Assembly: GCF_000143415.4 (NCBI RefSeq)
Contig: NW_003314275.1
Location: forward strand, 1,185,980-1,249,979
Origin: Selaginella moellendorffii
Taxonomy: Eukaryota; Streptophyta; Lycopodiopsida; Selaginellales; Selaginellaceae
Direction: 5' to 3'
DNA: 64,000 nucleotides
Of this stretch, positions 44,674 through 56,177 are shown piece after piece; the stretch's first letter is position 1, and every line of letters starts with the position of its first letter. The translations under genes and the position numbers were made by a program. The notes under the pieces were generated by a model, which saw nothing but the letters and a program-made list of their open reading frames with translations, made no database searches and was not told the DNA's origin.

Positions 44674-45714
44674 ATGTTTCCCCAAAATAACAGAAATCTA
44701 ACTACTATAGTAATTAATTTATTGTTAACGTTTGCATTACTAATGGTTAAAGAGGCATTTAGTTTATCTCCTGCAGATTTATTTGTATACAAAACTTATG
44801 GGGACTTACACATGGCTAGAGAAACCTCCATGGCTGAGTTGTTAGTTTCCTTACGAAGAAATTTGTGGAATAGATTTCCATATTCAATTGATGGAGCTTT
44901 TGGAACCACTCCAGTTGGTTCATCTCATGCATACCAAGTTTGGGTTAAAGATAGTGGTCCTTTCATAATAAAGTTTTGGGTTTTTGGCCCCATGAGTGAC
45001 ATGGGTTATGAATGTGGATATGATCCTAATAATCTACCTCTTATTTATAATTATATTATTTCAAGTACCATAGAAGGGTTCATATATATGACTTGGAAAG
45101 AAATAGTGACAAATGGTGCTTCTTATTTTTCTGGTGTGATTGATAATTTGGGAGTTCAGTTTTCACTACGGGATTATGATGGCTATCATCACAGACCATA
45201 TGGATTAACCCATCAGAATAAATCATCTAATACATTTGGCATAATTACTTTAGAAAATATACATGAGTATTTAAAAAATCAGACAGAGCTACAAGAGAAA
45301 ACTTGTAATCCTTTCACAAGTATTCTCTCAAGTTCATACTATAGAGCACCAAATGAATACCTGGCTGAAGGAAAACTTTTGCAGGCTCAAGATAAGCAAA
45401 TTTTCTTTATTGTTTTGACAGATTGCAAACTTGTATTGGTTATGAATGGACATGTATACATTATTTATGATCCTAAATTAGGAGTTCATTATACCTTTTG
45501 TGAGCTTCATATGCAACAAGATGGAAATTTAGTTTTATATAGTTCTACAATGTACCCTTATTGGAGCACTGCTACAAATTGTGAGCCAAGTAAAAGTTGT
45601 CAAGCTCCATCTTATTTAATTCTTCAAAATGATTGTAACTTAGTTTTATATAGACATGGTGATCCACCATTATCAATATGGGATTCTAAGACAAATTGTA
45701 AATATTTCCAATAA
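44674..45714 (+). CDS. Secreted lectin-domain protein A (unknown domain + GNA lectin)
   Basis: Intronless, 346 codons, strikingly AT-rich beside presenilin. The ATG at 44674 begins a signal peptide (TTIVINLLLTFALLMVKEAF). Residues ~30-235 form an unrecognised domain with conserved-looking blocks (SMAELLVSLRRNLWNRFPYS, AYQVWVKDSGPFIIKFWVFG, YNYIISSTIEGFIYMTWKEI). The C-terminal ~110 residues are a bulb-type lectin: a degenerate first strand (DCKLVLVMNGHVYIIYD) then MQQDGNLVLYSSTMYPYWST and LQNDCNLVLYRHGDPPLS, i.e. two QxDxNxVxY mannose sites. Cys pairs (CEPSKSC) suggest a secreted disulphide-bonded protein. It is about 96% identical to copy B and shares its architecture with the partial gene at the window start. 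No function beyond sugar binding can be claimed. Confidence 0.82.
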   Translation: MFPQNNRNLTTIVINLLLTFALLMVKEAFSLSPADLFVYKTYGDLHMARETSMAELLVSLRRNLWNRFPYSIDGAFGTTPVGSSHAYQVWVKDSGPFIIKFWVFGPMSDMGYECGYDPNNLPLIYNYIISSTIEGFIYMTWKEIVTNGASYFSGVIDNLGVQFSLRDYDGYHHRPYGLTHQNKSSNTFGIITLENIHEYLKNQTELQEKTCNPFTSILSSSYYRAPNEYLAEGKLLQAQDKQIFFIVLTDCKLVLVMNGHVYIIYDPKLGVHYTFCELHMQQDGNLVLYSSTMYPYWSTATNCEPSKSCQAPSYLILQNDCNLVLYRHGDPPLSIWDSKTNCKYFQ

Positions 45715-45807
45715 GAAATTTTTATATTCATTAATTATTATTATTTATTTTATTAAATGGTTGATATATTAAACAAGTAATATGTATTAAATGGTAAAAT
45801 AAATTCT

Positions 45808-46425
45808 GGTTGATCTATGGATTAGATGCCTTCTGGTTTACTTTCTTATCCCATTTGATAACAAGGGAAGCTCTCACCACTAGTATACAAGTTATAGTGG
45901 GTTCCCAATCAAGTGTGGTAGTAACATCTCCAAGTACCTTAGCCAAGGGAACTCTGTCAAGAAGCTCACTTTTTGCAAGGTCAAGGTGTAAACCCAACAC
46001 AAACTCTCAGTATGGAACCTCCTTGGCAAGCAGAGGCAGTGATATCACCAGAGACAAGTTCCAGAAGAGACTGGGAATGGAGGTGGAGCTTCAGGGATCA
46101 GGGACAGAACTCAAGAGGAAGAATTGCTCTCTCCTTGTTGCCTGCTCAATAGGCACTATACACAATGAACTGCACGAGCTTAACAATAATGGCAGCAAGG
46201 GTGGCAAGCTTGGGAAGACAACATGTAACTTTATATTCTATAGATGGTTGGATGAGTAGCAATGTTTGATCTCATGATTGTGTGGGTCTGTTACTTGGTC
46301 ATTGTTGCTGGGCCTAGTGCCACTTGGTGCTCCTTGCAGTGTGGAGTGGTGTTGTGTATTATTTCCTCACAAGGCTTGTTTTGGTGCCATTTTCTTACAG
46401 CTAGACACTTGTCTCATGTTTGTAT
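45808..46425 (+). pseudogene. Presenilin relic (second half only)
   Basis: Nucleotide-level copy of presenilin 43715-44625 with large deletions. Matching landmarks: GCCTTCTGGTTTACTTTC, then a jump to GTATACAAG/TATAGTGGG, TCCCAATCAAG, GTGGTAGTAACATCTCCAAGT, ACAATGAACTGCACGAGCTT, TTTATATTCTATAG, TGATCTCATGATTGTGTGGG, CCTCACAAGGCTTG, CAGCTAGACACTTG. The YD segment is deleted, and the GLGD segment survives only as fragments around 46217-46258. Many differences are C-to-T or G-to-A changes at former CG sites. It lies between lectins A and B in the same order as presenilin-lectin, showing that the duplicated unit held both genes. Confidence 0.88.
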
Positions 46426-46491
46426 TTAATTTTTAATTTTAATTTATCTTATTATACTCATCTATATAACCGGGCAAAATATCAAAAATAT

Positions 46492-47532
46492 ATGAAAATG
46501 TTTCATTTGATATTCCAAGATTTAATAATTGAGTTGTTATTGCTAATCTTTGGAATACTAATAGTTAAAGAGGCACTTAGTTTATCTCCTGCAGATTTAC
46601 TTGTATACAAAAATTATGGGGACTTACACATGGCTAGAGAGACCTCCATGGCTGAGTTGCTAGTCTCCTTACGAAGAAATTTGTGGAATAGATTTCCATA
46701 TTCAATCGATGGAGCTTTGGAAACCACTCCAGTTGGTTCATCTCATGCATACCAAATTTGGGTTAAAGATAGTGGTCCTTTCATAGTAAAGTTTTGGGTA
46801 TTTGGCCCCATGAGTGACATGGGTTATGAATGTGGATATGATCCTAATAATCTACCTCTTATTTATAATTATATTATTTCAAGTACCATAGAAGGGTTCA
46901 TATACATGACTTGGAAAGAAATAGTGACAAATGGTGCTTCTTATTTTTCTGGTGTGATTGATAATTTGGGAGTTCAGTTTTCACTACGGGATTATGATGG
47001 CTATCGTCACAGACCATATGGATTAACCCATCAGAATAAATCATCTAACACATTTGGCATAATTACTTTAGAAAATATACATGAGTATTTAAAAAATCAG
47101 ACAGAGCTACAAGAGAAAACTTGTAATCCTTTCACAAGTATTCTCTCAAGTTCATACTATAGAGCACCAAATGAATACCTGGCTGAAGGAAAATTTTTGC
47201 AGGCTCAAGATAAGCATATTTTCTTTATTGTTTTGACAGATTGCAAACTTGTATTGGTTATGAATGGACATGTATACATTATTTATGATCCTAAATTAGG
47301 AGTTTATTATACTTTTTGTGAGCTTCATATGCAACAAGATGGAAATTTAGTTTTATATAGTTCTACAATGTACCCTTATTGGAGCACTGCTACAAATTGT
47401 GAGCCAAGTAAAAGTTGTCAAGCTCCATCTTATTTAATTCTTCAAAATGATTGTAACTTAGTTTTATATAGACATGGTGATCCACCATTATCAACATGGG
47501 ATTCTAAGACAAATTGTAAATATTTTGAGTAG
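46492..47532 (+). CDS. Secreted lectin-domain protein B, near-identical duplicate of A
   Basis: Intronless, 346 codons from the first ATG (46492); a second ATG at 46498 corresponds to the start of copy A. Signal peptide LIIELLLLIFGILIVKEALS. The body differs from copy A at about a dozen residues (for example AFGTT to ALETT, QVW to QIW, YHHR to YRHR), all conservative and none in the QQDGNLVLY or QNDCNLVLY sugar motifs; the frame is fully intact. Upstream sequence is the presenilin relic instead of intact presenilin, so its promoter must lie in or near that relic. Either selection or gene conversion has kept the two lectins alike while the adjoining presenilin copy decayed. Confidence 0.82.
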   Translation: MKMFHLIFQDLIIELLLLIFGILIVKEALSLSPADLLVYKNYGDLHMARETSMAELLVSLRRNLWNRFPYSIDGALETTPVGSSHAYQIWVKDSGPFIVKFWVFGPMSDMGYECGYDPNNLPLIYNYIISSTIEGFIYMTWKEIVTNGASYFSGVIDNLGVQFSLRDYDGYRHRPYGLTHQNKSSNTFGIITLENIHEYLKNQTELQEKTCNPFTSILSSSYYRAPNEYLAEGKFLQAQDKHIFFIVLTDCKLVLVMNGHVYIIYDPKLGVYYTFCELHMQQDGNLVLYSSTMYPYWSTATNCEPSKSCQAPSYLILQNDCNLVLYRHGDPPLSTWDSKTNCKYFE

Positions 47533-50500
47533 ATATTTATAAAATGAAGTATTTATAACTAGCATTAAGAAATTATATACTATTTAAAATATAGATAATT
47601 ATTCTTAAAGAAATTTTCTTCTAAGCTCTATGATATTGGTTTTTTTTTTTGCTACATTTTTAATTTGAAGTATAAAGCTCAAATAATTAATCTGATGATT
47701 TTTATTATTTTGGTTTTAAGTTTGTAATATATATAGGTTTAATGTATCTAGGCCTATATCCCAAACATTTACATTTGTGGAGGTGAGGGGCACTACAATT
47801 TGTCCCTAGAGAGCCAAGCTTTTTAATAGTGCTTTACTTAGTGTTTGGGTTTATGTTTTTAGTTCTTATTCCTTTGTTCTTTTTCATATTAGCTTTTTGC
47901 TAAATCTAGAATTCTCACAATTGTTATGCTTAGATTTTCTTTTCCTTTGATTTTTATTACCTCTCTTCTTCTACTATGCACACTATCATCGATCAAAAAG
48001 TGTCACTTGAGGCTATTGATGCTACTCCATTGAATTGAGTTTTTGATGCTATTCCATTAAATCGAGCTTTTGATGCTATGAGGTGTGATTATATTTGTGT
48101 TATGCCCATCCTTGCGTCACTAACATAGTGTTTCTTGTTCTAATGTTTTGTTGTCTCCCATTGATGTGGAGTGTGTTCATGACATTATTTGAAGATGTAT
48201 AAATGATGCAATTTAGTTTTTATAAAATGTTTAAAGATCAAGTTTATGGGAAGACAATGTGTACAAGCTTGAATGAATTTTAAATTGTGATGAGAAATTT
48301 GATTATTATGGAAATAACTTTTGAAATGAATTGAAGATTTTATGGGGTAGGTGTCAATTCTTCAATTTGCCATATGATCCTTTCTTTTTGGCTTTTGTTT
48401 TTTTCCAAACCTTTTGTATTTCTTTGTTTAAGCTACATTTTCATGTATTTAGTGCTTTTTCCTCATCTAAAGTATTTCTTTCTTTTGACACATCTATAAT
48501 TTATTTTAATCCGACATTGAATTGAGTGTTTTCTATCCTCCTTATACGATGTTAAGTGTGAGGTTAAATATATTTTCTCAATTGTAACTGCTACTGAAAG
48601 TTTTTGTTTTATTATTATTGCTAAGGAGTTCTTTTGTTCCCTTGAAAATATAGAGTTTTTCTTTGATTTTCCCGTTTTAAATATTGGGTTTAATGTTAAA
48701 GAGATTGATGTAAGTTCCTGAATTTAGACTTCTAGAAGGTCACCTAGCCCAAAACTTAAAGACACTTAACTTTAAATATCCCAAAACCCTTAACTGATTA
48801 AAAAAGGGGGTGTATTATTATTCATAGGCCTTTTCTCTCTATATTTGAACCCTATAGATCGTTTATCAAATTGTTTTCTTTGGTTACTTACAATCCACTA
48901 TAAGCTTTTGAATTTAGATTTATTAGGAGTCACCTAACCCAGTACTATTTAAATTTCAAGGATGTTTAACCCTAAGTATCCTAAGACTTTTAACCGATAA
49001 AAAAACGGGGTGCAATTTTATTTATTAGCCCCTTTCTTTTATATTTGAACCTCATAAATCGTCTCTTAATTCGTTCTTTTTTGTTGTTTATAATTTAATA
49101 TATGGAGTCTTTTGTTTATCTTATAAAGTGTTTTATCTTATATTCTCTAAGTTTTTAGCATATTTCCTTCTTTTTATTTTTCCTATTTTTACTTTGACAA
49201 TTGTTGAAAATTCCTACTCTAATGTTTCTTTATCCACTTTTTTTTCTTTTCACAATATTTTTTCCTCAACTTTTCTCAATTTCTCCTCTTTATCATAATG
49301 CTTTAAATGTTTTTTTGAAAGAGGGGGTAGAGGGGATAAATGGGAGATCAACCCCAATTATAGAGTTAGGATTAAAAGATATGATAGTTGAGTGAGGATA
49401 AACAATATAAATTGTGAAGTAAAGATGAGTATAGCAAATCTGAATGATTGATATAGTGAGGTTAAATGAATTCAATAGTGAAGTGAGGTAGAACATTAAT
49501 AAAAAAGTGAAAACAAACACAATAAGTCCAAACAAAACTAATATTTTAGAACTTTTTTTCCTTTGAGGAGGGGATAAAAAAGATATGAAGGATGAATAGA
49601 ATGAATTTGATCTCCCATATGTAGTGTTGGATGAGGATGAAGGCTATAAATTTGAGTTAATATATATTTTAAAGGTTGACCAAAGGGAAGATGCAGAAGT
49701 ATTATTTGTTGATAGTCATGAGTCTAAGTTAATGGTAGTTTCAGAGGATGGCTTGTAGATGGACTTAGAGATAGGATGTATCATTTATTGCAATGATGTT
49801 TAATGAATTGTAGTGGCTTTCGAAGTTTCTTATTTTAGTTCAAAGTTAGAGCTTCAAGGTTGGTTCAAACATTTTGTAATTACACATAGAGTCATAACAA
49901 GTTTAATGAGATTCTATAATCACATAATATTTATGTCATGGCTTTGGGTCTTGTTTTTGTCATAGTTGTCAACAACTACATTAGTGGTTAAAGTGGGAGT
50001 TACAAGTTCTTGTAGCAGTTTATATTTGCTCAGCAAAAGCTCTATATATCCCACTTGACTTATTATCACCATCTTTTTATCTTCATAACTAATAAAAGAA
50101 TGACATTTTATAGTCCTTCATAATATGGATAAAATATAAATACTCAAGTATGAATAGAATAGTTTGAAGGCCTCTTATATATTTATTATCAAAATATAAA
50201 ATTACTTCTTCTAATTTCAACTAAACTATCACATAATATGGTTTCTACTTACTATCCGTACTATATATTTAGAATTTGCCATAAACCCCCCCTTCCCGCC
50301 CCACCCCCCCCCCAATGGGACTAATACATGAGGTATGATAGTGAGGGTGTTTGGTAGACACAATAAACTATTACATAATGATATTGAGGGATTAATGCTC
50401 AATATGCAAAGGTTTTTTTCAAAACAATGCAAGATAGGAGAAAAGAGAATTGAAAGCTAGGTTGAGTAAATGTATAGAAATTCCTATTTTATGTTTATCT

Positions 50501-51722
50501 AGCTAAACCTTTAAATAAGAGAAATTGATAAAGGGAACCAATAGTACCGCCCTCTTGTAATCGTGGCAGTAAGGAAAGAAAATCTAAAAGAATTTGCCGA
50601 CATATAACTTTCAAAACCCATAGACACATTTGCATCACTCTCCCCCCCTTAGAGAAGATTGATGTCTTTGTTAATGCATACTTTAATCTAGATAACTGCT
50701 AAGGAAATAACTCTAAAAAAAATTTACAATGTTTATACTTTATAAGAAATGTATAAACTTAAATGAGTTAGGGGGCAACCTCTTTTTCTAACACAAATAT
50801 GCTACCACTCAAACACCTTCCAATTGTCACTGACAAAGAAATAATTAATAGAGTCAGTCAACCCTACTACATTAGGTATCCCAACTTATAAAAGATGATA
50901 TGCCCTTGCTTGCAAGTGATATAGAAAGAGAAGGTAAAGGCCTTAAACAAACTTATTACTAAGATTTAGATAGATTATCTTGAGTTTGGGCCAGTATAGG
51001 GATATTAGCTTTAGCACTTTGTGTGCATAGTGAAATTTTTAGTTATGGGATATCTATTATCAACTAATCATATCATCCACATTTCTTTTGATATTCGTTA
51101 TTCCATTAAAAGGGATGTAACCATATCAACAACTCTAATTGCCTATTTATAAGTAATAGATGAACAATATCAAGGTCATAAACAAAGATATTTTAGAGAT
51201 TAAATTATTAGTAAATAAATATTATATTATGACACAAAAGTATTCCAAGTAAATTGTCATATAATAAACCAAAACTAGAGGATAGGAACCACCAAGACCA
51301 CAAAAGTTTAAAGGCATAAAAGCCAATAAAATTTAATAGCTAATGTATCATCAAGAAAACTCAATGATAAAATTTAACTTTTAAATATTATAAATAGTAT
51401 GCCAAATAGCTTACAAAAGATATCTTAAAGAACTCAAAGTATTATTGACTAACAAGCAAAATAATCATAAATATATCACCTAAAAGAAATAACATCCAAA
51501 TCCATCAAAATTAACCTTTAATAATAATCAACAAAATGAATACTACAAGACCAACAAATATTCTGTTATGTGAATTATCTTATTAGTAAGTCTTAATAGA
51601 TCCCGGTCAACAATACAAAGGAACTAGAGTTGTTTAAATAAGTGTTAGCAATATTCTACCGATATCTTAAATCTAAGAGATCAATTTAGAGCAAATCATA
51701 AAGAATATATAGTAATGCATAA
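47533..51722. other. AT-rich repeat-type DNA without genes
   Basis: About 4.2 kb of strongly AT-rich sequence with no supported coding sequence. Open frames are short and low-complexity. Contents seen: a diverged direct repeat pair (48716-49100), a C-rich tract near 50286-50315, and a segment at 50824-50885 that resembles 62198-62264, suggesting shared retrotransposon-derived repeats. Confidence 0.55.
48716..49100. repeat. Diverged direct repeat, two units of about 185 bases
   Basis: Unit 1 (about 48716-48898) and unit 2 (about 48899-49100) share the same sequence of landmarks: TGAATTTAGA, GTCACCTA(G/A)CCCA, CTTAACT/TTTAACC, TCC(C/T)AA(A/G)AC, AAAAAAGGGG/AAAAACGGGG with GTG, TATATTTGAACC, ATCGT. 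Identity is perhaps 70%. No coding capacity. Confidence 0.6.
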
Positions 51723-51746
51723 AAGCTCTATTTCGTTAAAGTGGGA
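51723..51746 (+). repeat. Left terminal inverted repeat of the transposon
   Basis: 24 bases starting AAGCTCTATTTCG and ending AAAGTGGGA; identical to the reverse complement of 58364-58387. Preceded by ATAA (TSD). Just inside, AAAATGGGAC repeats part of the motif. Confidence 0.92.
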
Positions 51747-52382
51747 TTTATTCAGTAAAATGGGACTAGGTATAAATTTTCAAGTATTTGAAAATGACGT
51801 GAAATTATATGTTTTTTGTCCAGGGGCTAAACATATCTGGGGCATGGTGACTAGCACGGTGACTTTGTGTCCAGGCTGAGTCCATCTGGTTGTATAATAA
51901 ATCTCATTGTCAAGGTGAACAAGCCGAATCTGAAGCTAAAGAAGAGCGATGGCATGCACGCACACATTATTTGTTTGTTCATTGAGCGTGTGGTGAGCTT
52001 TCCAAGATGAACGTCATTCCTATTAGCCAGACATATAACTTAATGGTGAGAACATTTAGATATTATTCAATGTTATCTTTTTCTAACGAATCTAATTGTG
52101 AAGGTGTAGCAAGAGGCATTGCTAGTCTGGAGAAGTCATTTAACTCATTTGACCCTTAGTGTATTTTCATGAAACTAAATAACATTCATATTATTAAGGA
52201 ATTTCTCTAGTACCTTTTTTTTACGACATAGAGGCTTGCATTTCTTTCAAAGGTGATTTAGTAAAAGGCCTGAGGGCACATGCCATTCTATTTCTCAGAC
52301 CGGTATTAAGATATACTAGTGCAAAGGGAAAAAGGTATTTGGTGATCAAGTAAATGGCATGAGGGCACATGCCATTATAAGC

Positions 52383-52640
52383 CTAAGCGCTAGTGGACAC
52401 CTCCTTTTTGGTACTCTCAGCGGTACTATCATCCTTCTCCGGGTCAGTTGTTTTGCTTTGGATTGTTGTCTCTGACGTTACTGGGGCGTTCTCGATAGTT
52501 GTTAATGTTGCCATTTGTTCAGAAAAATGATCACTTGGAGTATAGTACGGGGAGTTTGGAAGACTTATATATTCTACATCTTCACCTATCTCCTTCTCCG
52601 TCTCCTTTTCTGCCTCACTTACAGATTTTGTGCTTGCCAT
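52383..52640 (-). CDS. Small acidic/Ser-Thr-rich protein of the transposon
   Basis: 85 codons from the ATG at 52640: MASTKSVSEAEKETEKEIGE, then a stretch with EYISLPNSPYYTPSDHFSEQ, ending STAESTKKEVSTSA. No known domain. It lies inside the element, downstream of and parallel to the transposase, with palindromic repeats on both sides. It could be an accessory protein or a separate exon; unproven. Confidence 0.4.
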   Translation of the reverse strand: MASTKSVSEAEKETEKEIGEDVEYISLPNSPYYTPSDHFSEQMATLTTIENAPVTSETTIQSKTTDPEKDDSTAESTKKEVSTSA

Positions 52641-53353
52641 GAGAATGCTCTTCACCCTAAAATATGGAGTTTGTTGTGTTATAAAAGGAAACCAACACAC
52701 ACGCTACAAGGGAATGATGGTACATAAAGCACGTAAGCCCACAATATGGGTTTATGTGCCATTAATATGGGCCACACGCCATATTATTAGATTTATGCAC
52801 GTGTGATTGGTAAATGCATATGTCACATCATCTTTGTTTTAACTCACACACTATATCAGGCCTAATGAACCATATCACATGTGCGCACATGCTATATATA
52901 TAGAGAAGTATTATGCAAGGATAGAAAAATTCAATGCATGATTGTGGAGAGCAATGGCATGAAGCCACATGCTAAATAACATTTTAGAGAAAGAATTAAA
53001 ATAAAAACATGCAAACAGTACTGAGTGGACCAAGACTTAGAAGTGCACAATTGAATGAGGTATTTCTAATAAATATTTCACTCACCTCATATAGGAATGG
53101 CTACCACTCTCAAATGGCGTATCGCTTCATGCCATCACCTCGCAATTTGTTATAACAATCCGATGAATTCATATTCGGCTTGTTCACCTTGAACTTTAAG
53201 TAAGATTTGCTAGAACAACTAAGAATTTATACTTGTTATTTGTATCATCTCACCTAGGAATGGCGTAAGGCCACATGCCATCACGCCTCCTCTGATTCAG
53301 ATTCGGATTGTTCACCTTGAAATAAAATACATTAGAAACTTAGTAAAGGAATA

Positions 53354-56177
53354 TTAATGAATCTCACCTTGAACCCGGGTTATGAATGCTCTTGCTACAT
53401 CTCTTGCATGGTCTGGCAAGGTGATGGTGGCACTCTGCTTCCGCATCCAACCATGCACAACATTATCCATCGATATGCTCATGCTGGGATCCCTTAGATT
53501 CAGCACCCATCTCTTTTCTAGGCAATCCTTCGTATATTTGGAACTTGGCTTGAACCACTCCACAGTTACATTGAAGGAGTTAGTTTCCGCGTCCTCCTCT
53601 GCATCAGTGATGCAGCACCCCACCCATATCATTTGTTTTTTATTACTGGGTCTGACAAGCACGACCATTCCTTTGCAGACCTGTACTGGATTGAATGCTG
53701 AATCCGGCTTCTTGTTCCTCGGCCCACAATAGTGATCCTCAACATTGTTATCTGTCACTGCATTTCCAGAGGACATTGTTCCGCTACTATCTGGTGCTCT
53801 GGGTTCTGGCCAAAAGGACTCTTCCAATTCTTCATATACAACCGGCCCATTCTGGATAGCAGATATAATCTTCTCCCAGTATTCGAGCAAAGGCTTGCAC
53901 CTCTGAAAATAGGATTCTCCACCAAACACCAACCCCCTCTTCCAGAAGGCAATATGTTGTCTAATCCCGGCCACTATACTTTCCTGGTCTTTGAGTCCAT
54001 CCGGGTGCATCGGCCGTGGGGAACCCTAAGGAATCATAGGTTCCCCAGTTATGGGATCTCTCTTGAAGAGTTCAATGCCGTCCACTGGCAACCACACTGT
54101 GTCCCATTCTCTCATCTTGTACCTCATCACTGGAGCACCGTCATGCATGTTGAAATGAAACTGAAGAGGCTTGGAGTGGCCAATCAGCGTTTCGGATCCG
54201 TCCCTGATGTAGCCTCTTACAAACCTTAAAGTCTGGAACCTCTGTCACAAGTGCAGCTTCAACAGTGCCTTTGATGCAATTTTGGAATTCATCGTAGAGT
54301 TGTGGGAGGGTGAGGACATTGGATCGCCGGAGGGACTCTGCCAGGTGACTGAACATGGCATCGATGTCTTCATGAGTGTGCCCAACCATGAGAAAGCCAA
54401 GTGTAACCGTTTCAAATATGCCTTTGGCAACAAGCATTGCCAAGTACGCGAAGACGTACATGTTTTTGTTCTCACTGCCAGCATTGTCTGTTTGGAGTAG
54501 AAGATGGGGTGGAAGGCCACATCGGCCGCAAGAACTTCCTTGAGATTCTGCTTTGTTTGGATGAGGCTGTGCATTCACCGGGCGACCAGCCTCGTCGGAA
54601 TGGCATGAGGCCTCACGTGATAACCCTACAATCTGACGGCCAACATATTCACTAGGATGGCATGGGGCCCCATGCGATACTGCAAGCCTTTGCTCCTCCT
54701 CCAGCTGAACCCTGTATGGGGTTCGATCAACAAGGGCCTTATGCAAGGGTTGGCCGTTCAGCTCAGTCTGCACACTTTGCAGAGACCTTAAGTGTTTTGC
54801 TAGGGACGCAATCATCATGTTTGCACCCCCGCCACCCCATAGAGGTACAAAGAAGTTCCCATAGTTCTGGGCACCATGCCCATGAGCGATTATGCCAAAC
54901 AGAGACACAGGCAGCTGCATGGATGAAGAGATTGCCTTGGGGGCAGGATTGAGTCGAGGTAAGCACGTCTTTTTTTGGTCCATTTTGTCATGGATGATGC
55001 AGAGGTAAGAGTCAGGTCTCCCCATGGAGAGAATCCTGTTATGATAATATGCAGTCCTGCAGCTTCTCTGCTCGATGTTGTGGTTGAGCCGCCTTCTAAC
55101 CAATGTCTCTCGCTCTTGAGCAATGCAAGAATTCTTCAACAAAGCCATTTTGATAGCAGTGCACTCGTCACACTTTGAAAAGCTGGAGTACTTTCCTATA
55201 CTCACATCCCTGAACCTATTGCTCCACAATCTACTAAATCTAGATTGGCTCAGCTTCCTGTAGCCATTACTCTGGAGTTCCCGATTCACATCTTCCAATA
55301 TGGCCCCCTTGGTATACATGGAAGGGAGAACTCGTTGGGTGTCTCGAGTTCCATCTTCCAAGAGGTGGGTTTTATGTGGTTGCTGCTCGCTACATGTCTC
55401 GACAAACCTCTTGAAGATTGCCTCTCCATATACAACATGACCCCTGGTTTTGTGAGTACTGTCGTTCCCATGGACTGCCTGTTGAACCCTTTGTTCCTCG
55501 AACTCAGTTTTGATTCTGTAGAATGTGGTTCGAGGGACTCCATAAATGATTCTCCATGCCTTCATGCAGACCAAACCCCTCTGGAAGACCATGCCCCCCA
55601 CCTGATGTTCTGAAGCATCAACAGATGACCGTAATGCCACATACACAAAATTGCGAGCTGCCTTCCAGGACAATGTCTTGTATCTTGCTCTCTCCTCTTC
55701 AATAGCATCCCAATCAGCATGTTGACAGCACCTCCTCTTGCAACAAGCAACTGTCGAGACCATTCGAACCTCCATTGCCATTTTCTTCCTTTTCGGTTCG
55801 TTACTCAGATCCCTTTGGCTGCACTTTAGGAAGGTGTACTTTCTTTTCCCATGAAGAGATGTTCTGTCATCAGTTGTAGTGGTGTTTGATTGTGAATCCT
55901 TCACATTCTTAAACACTAAGTGCCTCAATTTCCACCGCACAATGCTTCCAATAGTCAGACTGTTTTCTTCTGTGTCAACAACCTCTAAAATTGCGACTCC
56001 AATATCATCCCAGCCCAATTCTTGATTAGCAACCGCATCTCTTGGATCGACAACTATGGCTAAGCCCTCAGCTACCACCTCCCCCTCGGGGTTGTTTAGA
56101 AACACCTTTGCTTGAATCCATGTAGCATGGTTCTTAAGATCCACGGAGGGAACATGCGTCGCACTTGCGGAGGCCAT
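53354..56177 (-). pseudogene. DUF7869-like DDE-type transposase, frame-broken
   Basis: The intact part is 678 codons from 56177 (MASASATHVPSVDLKN). Order: N-terminal region (NPEGEVVAEGLAIVVD), Cys/Arg-rich patch (ACCKRRCCQH), likely DNA-binding helices (VPRTTFYRIKTEF), FSKCDECTAIKMALL, then the catalytic-looking core: HDKMDQ, HGHGAQNYGNFFVPLWGGG, LLLQTDNAGSENKNMYVFAY, FLMVGHTHEDIDAMFSHLAE. Near 54221-54231 a single-base frameshift occurs; the true continuation (FVRGYIRDGSETLIGHSKPL, YKMREWDTVWLPVDGIELFK) is in the next frame, meets an in-frame TAG at 54026-54028, and resumes in the same frame (MHPDGLKDQESIVAGIRQHI) to TAA at 53354. No intron explains the shift. Two of the element's palindromes lie within the frame at 54599-54622 and 54656-54678. 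Confidence 0.8.

Noticed and set aside
44674-47532. Horizontal transfer of the AT-rich lectin genes from a microbe
   Set aside because: AT richness is shared with the surrounding repeat DNA, and the partial lectin gene at the window start has similar architecture with plant-like composition; local drift is enough.
47533-51722. Short open frames (for example 48331-48525, 49201-49395)
   Set aside because: Phe/Leu-rich readings of AT-rich DNA with no start context, domain or splice partner.
54141-56177. Transposase taken as a complete 678-residue gene
   Set aside because: The last ~25 codons are out of frame relative to the domain that continues downstream in another frame.
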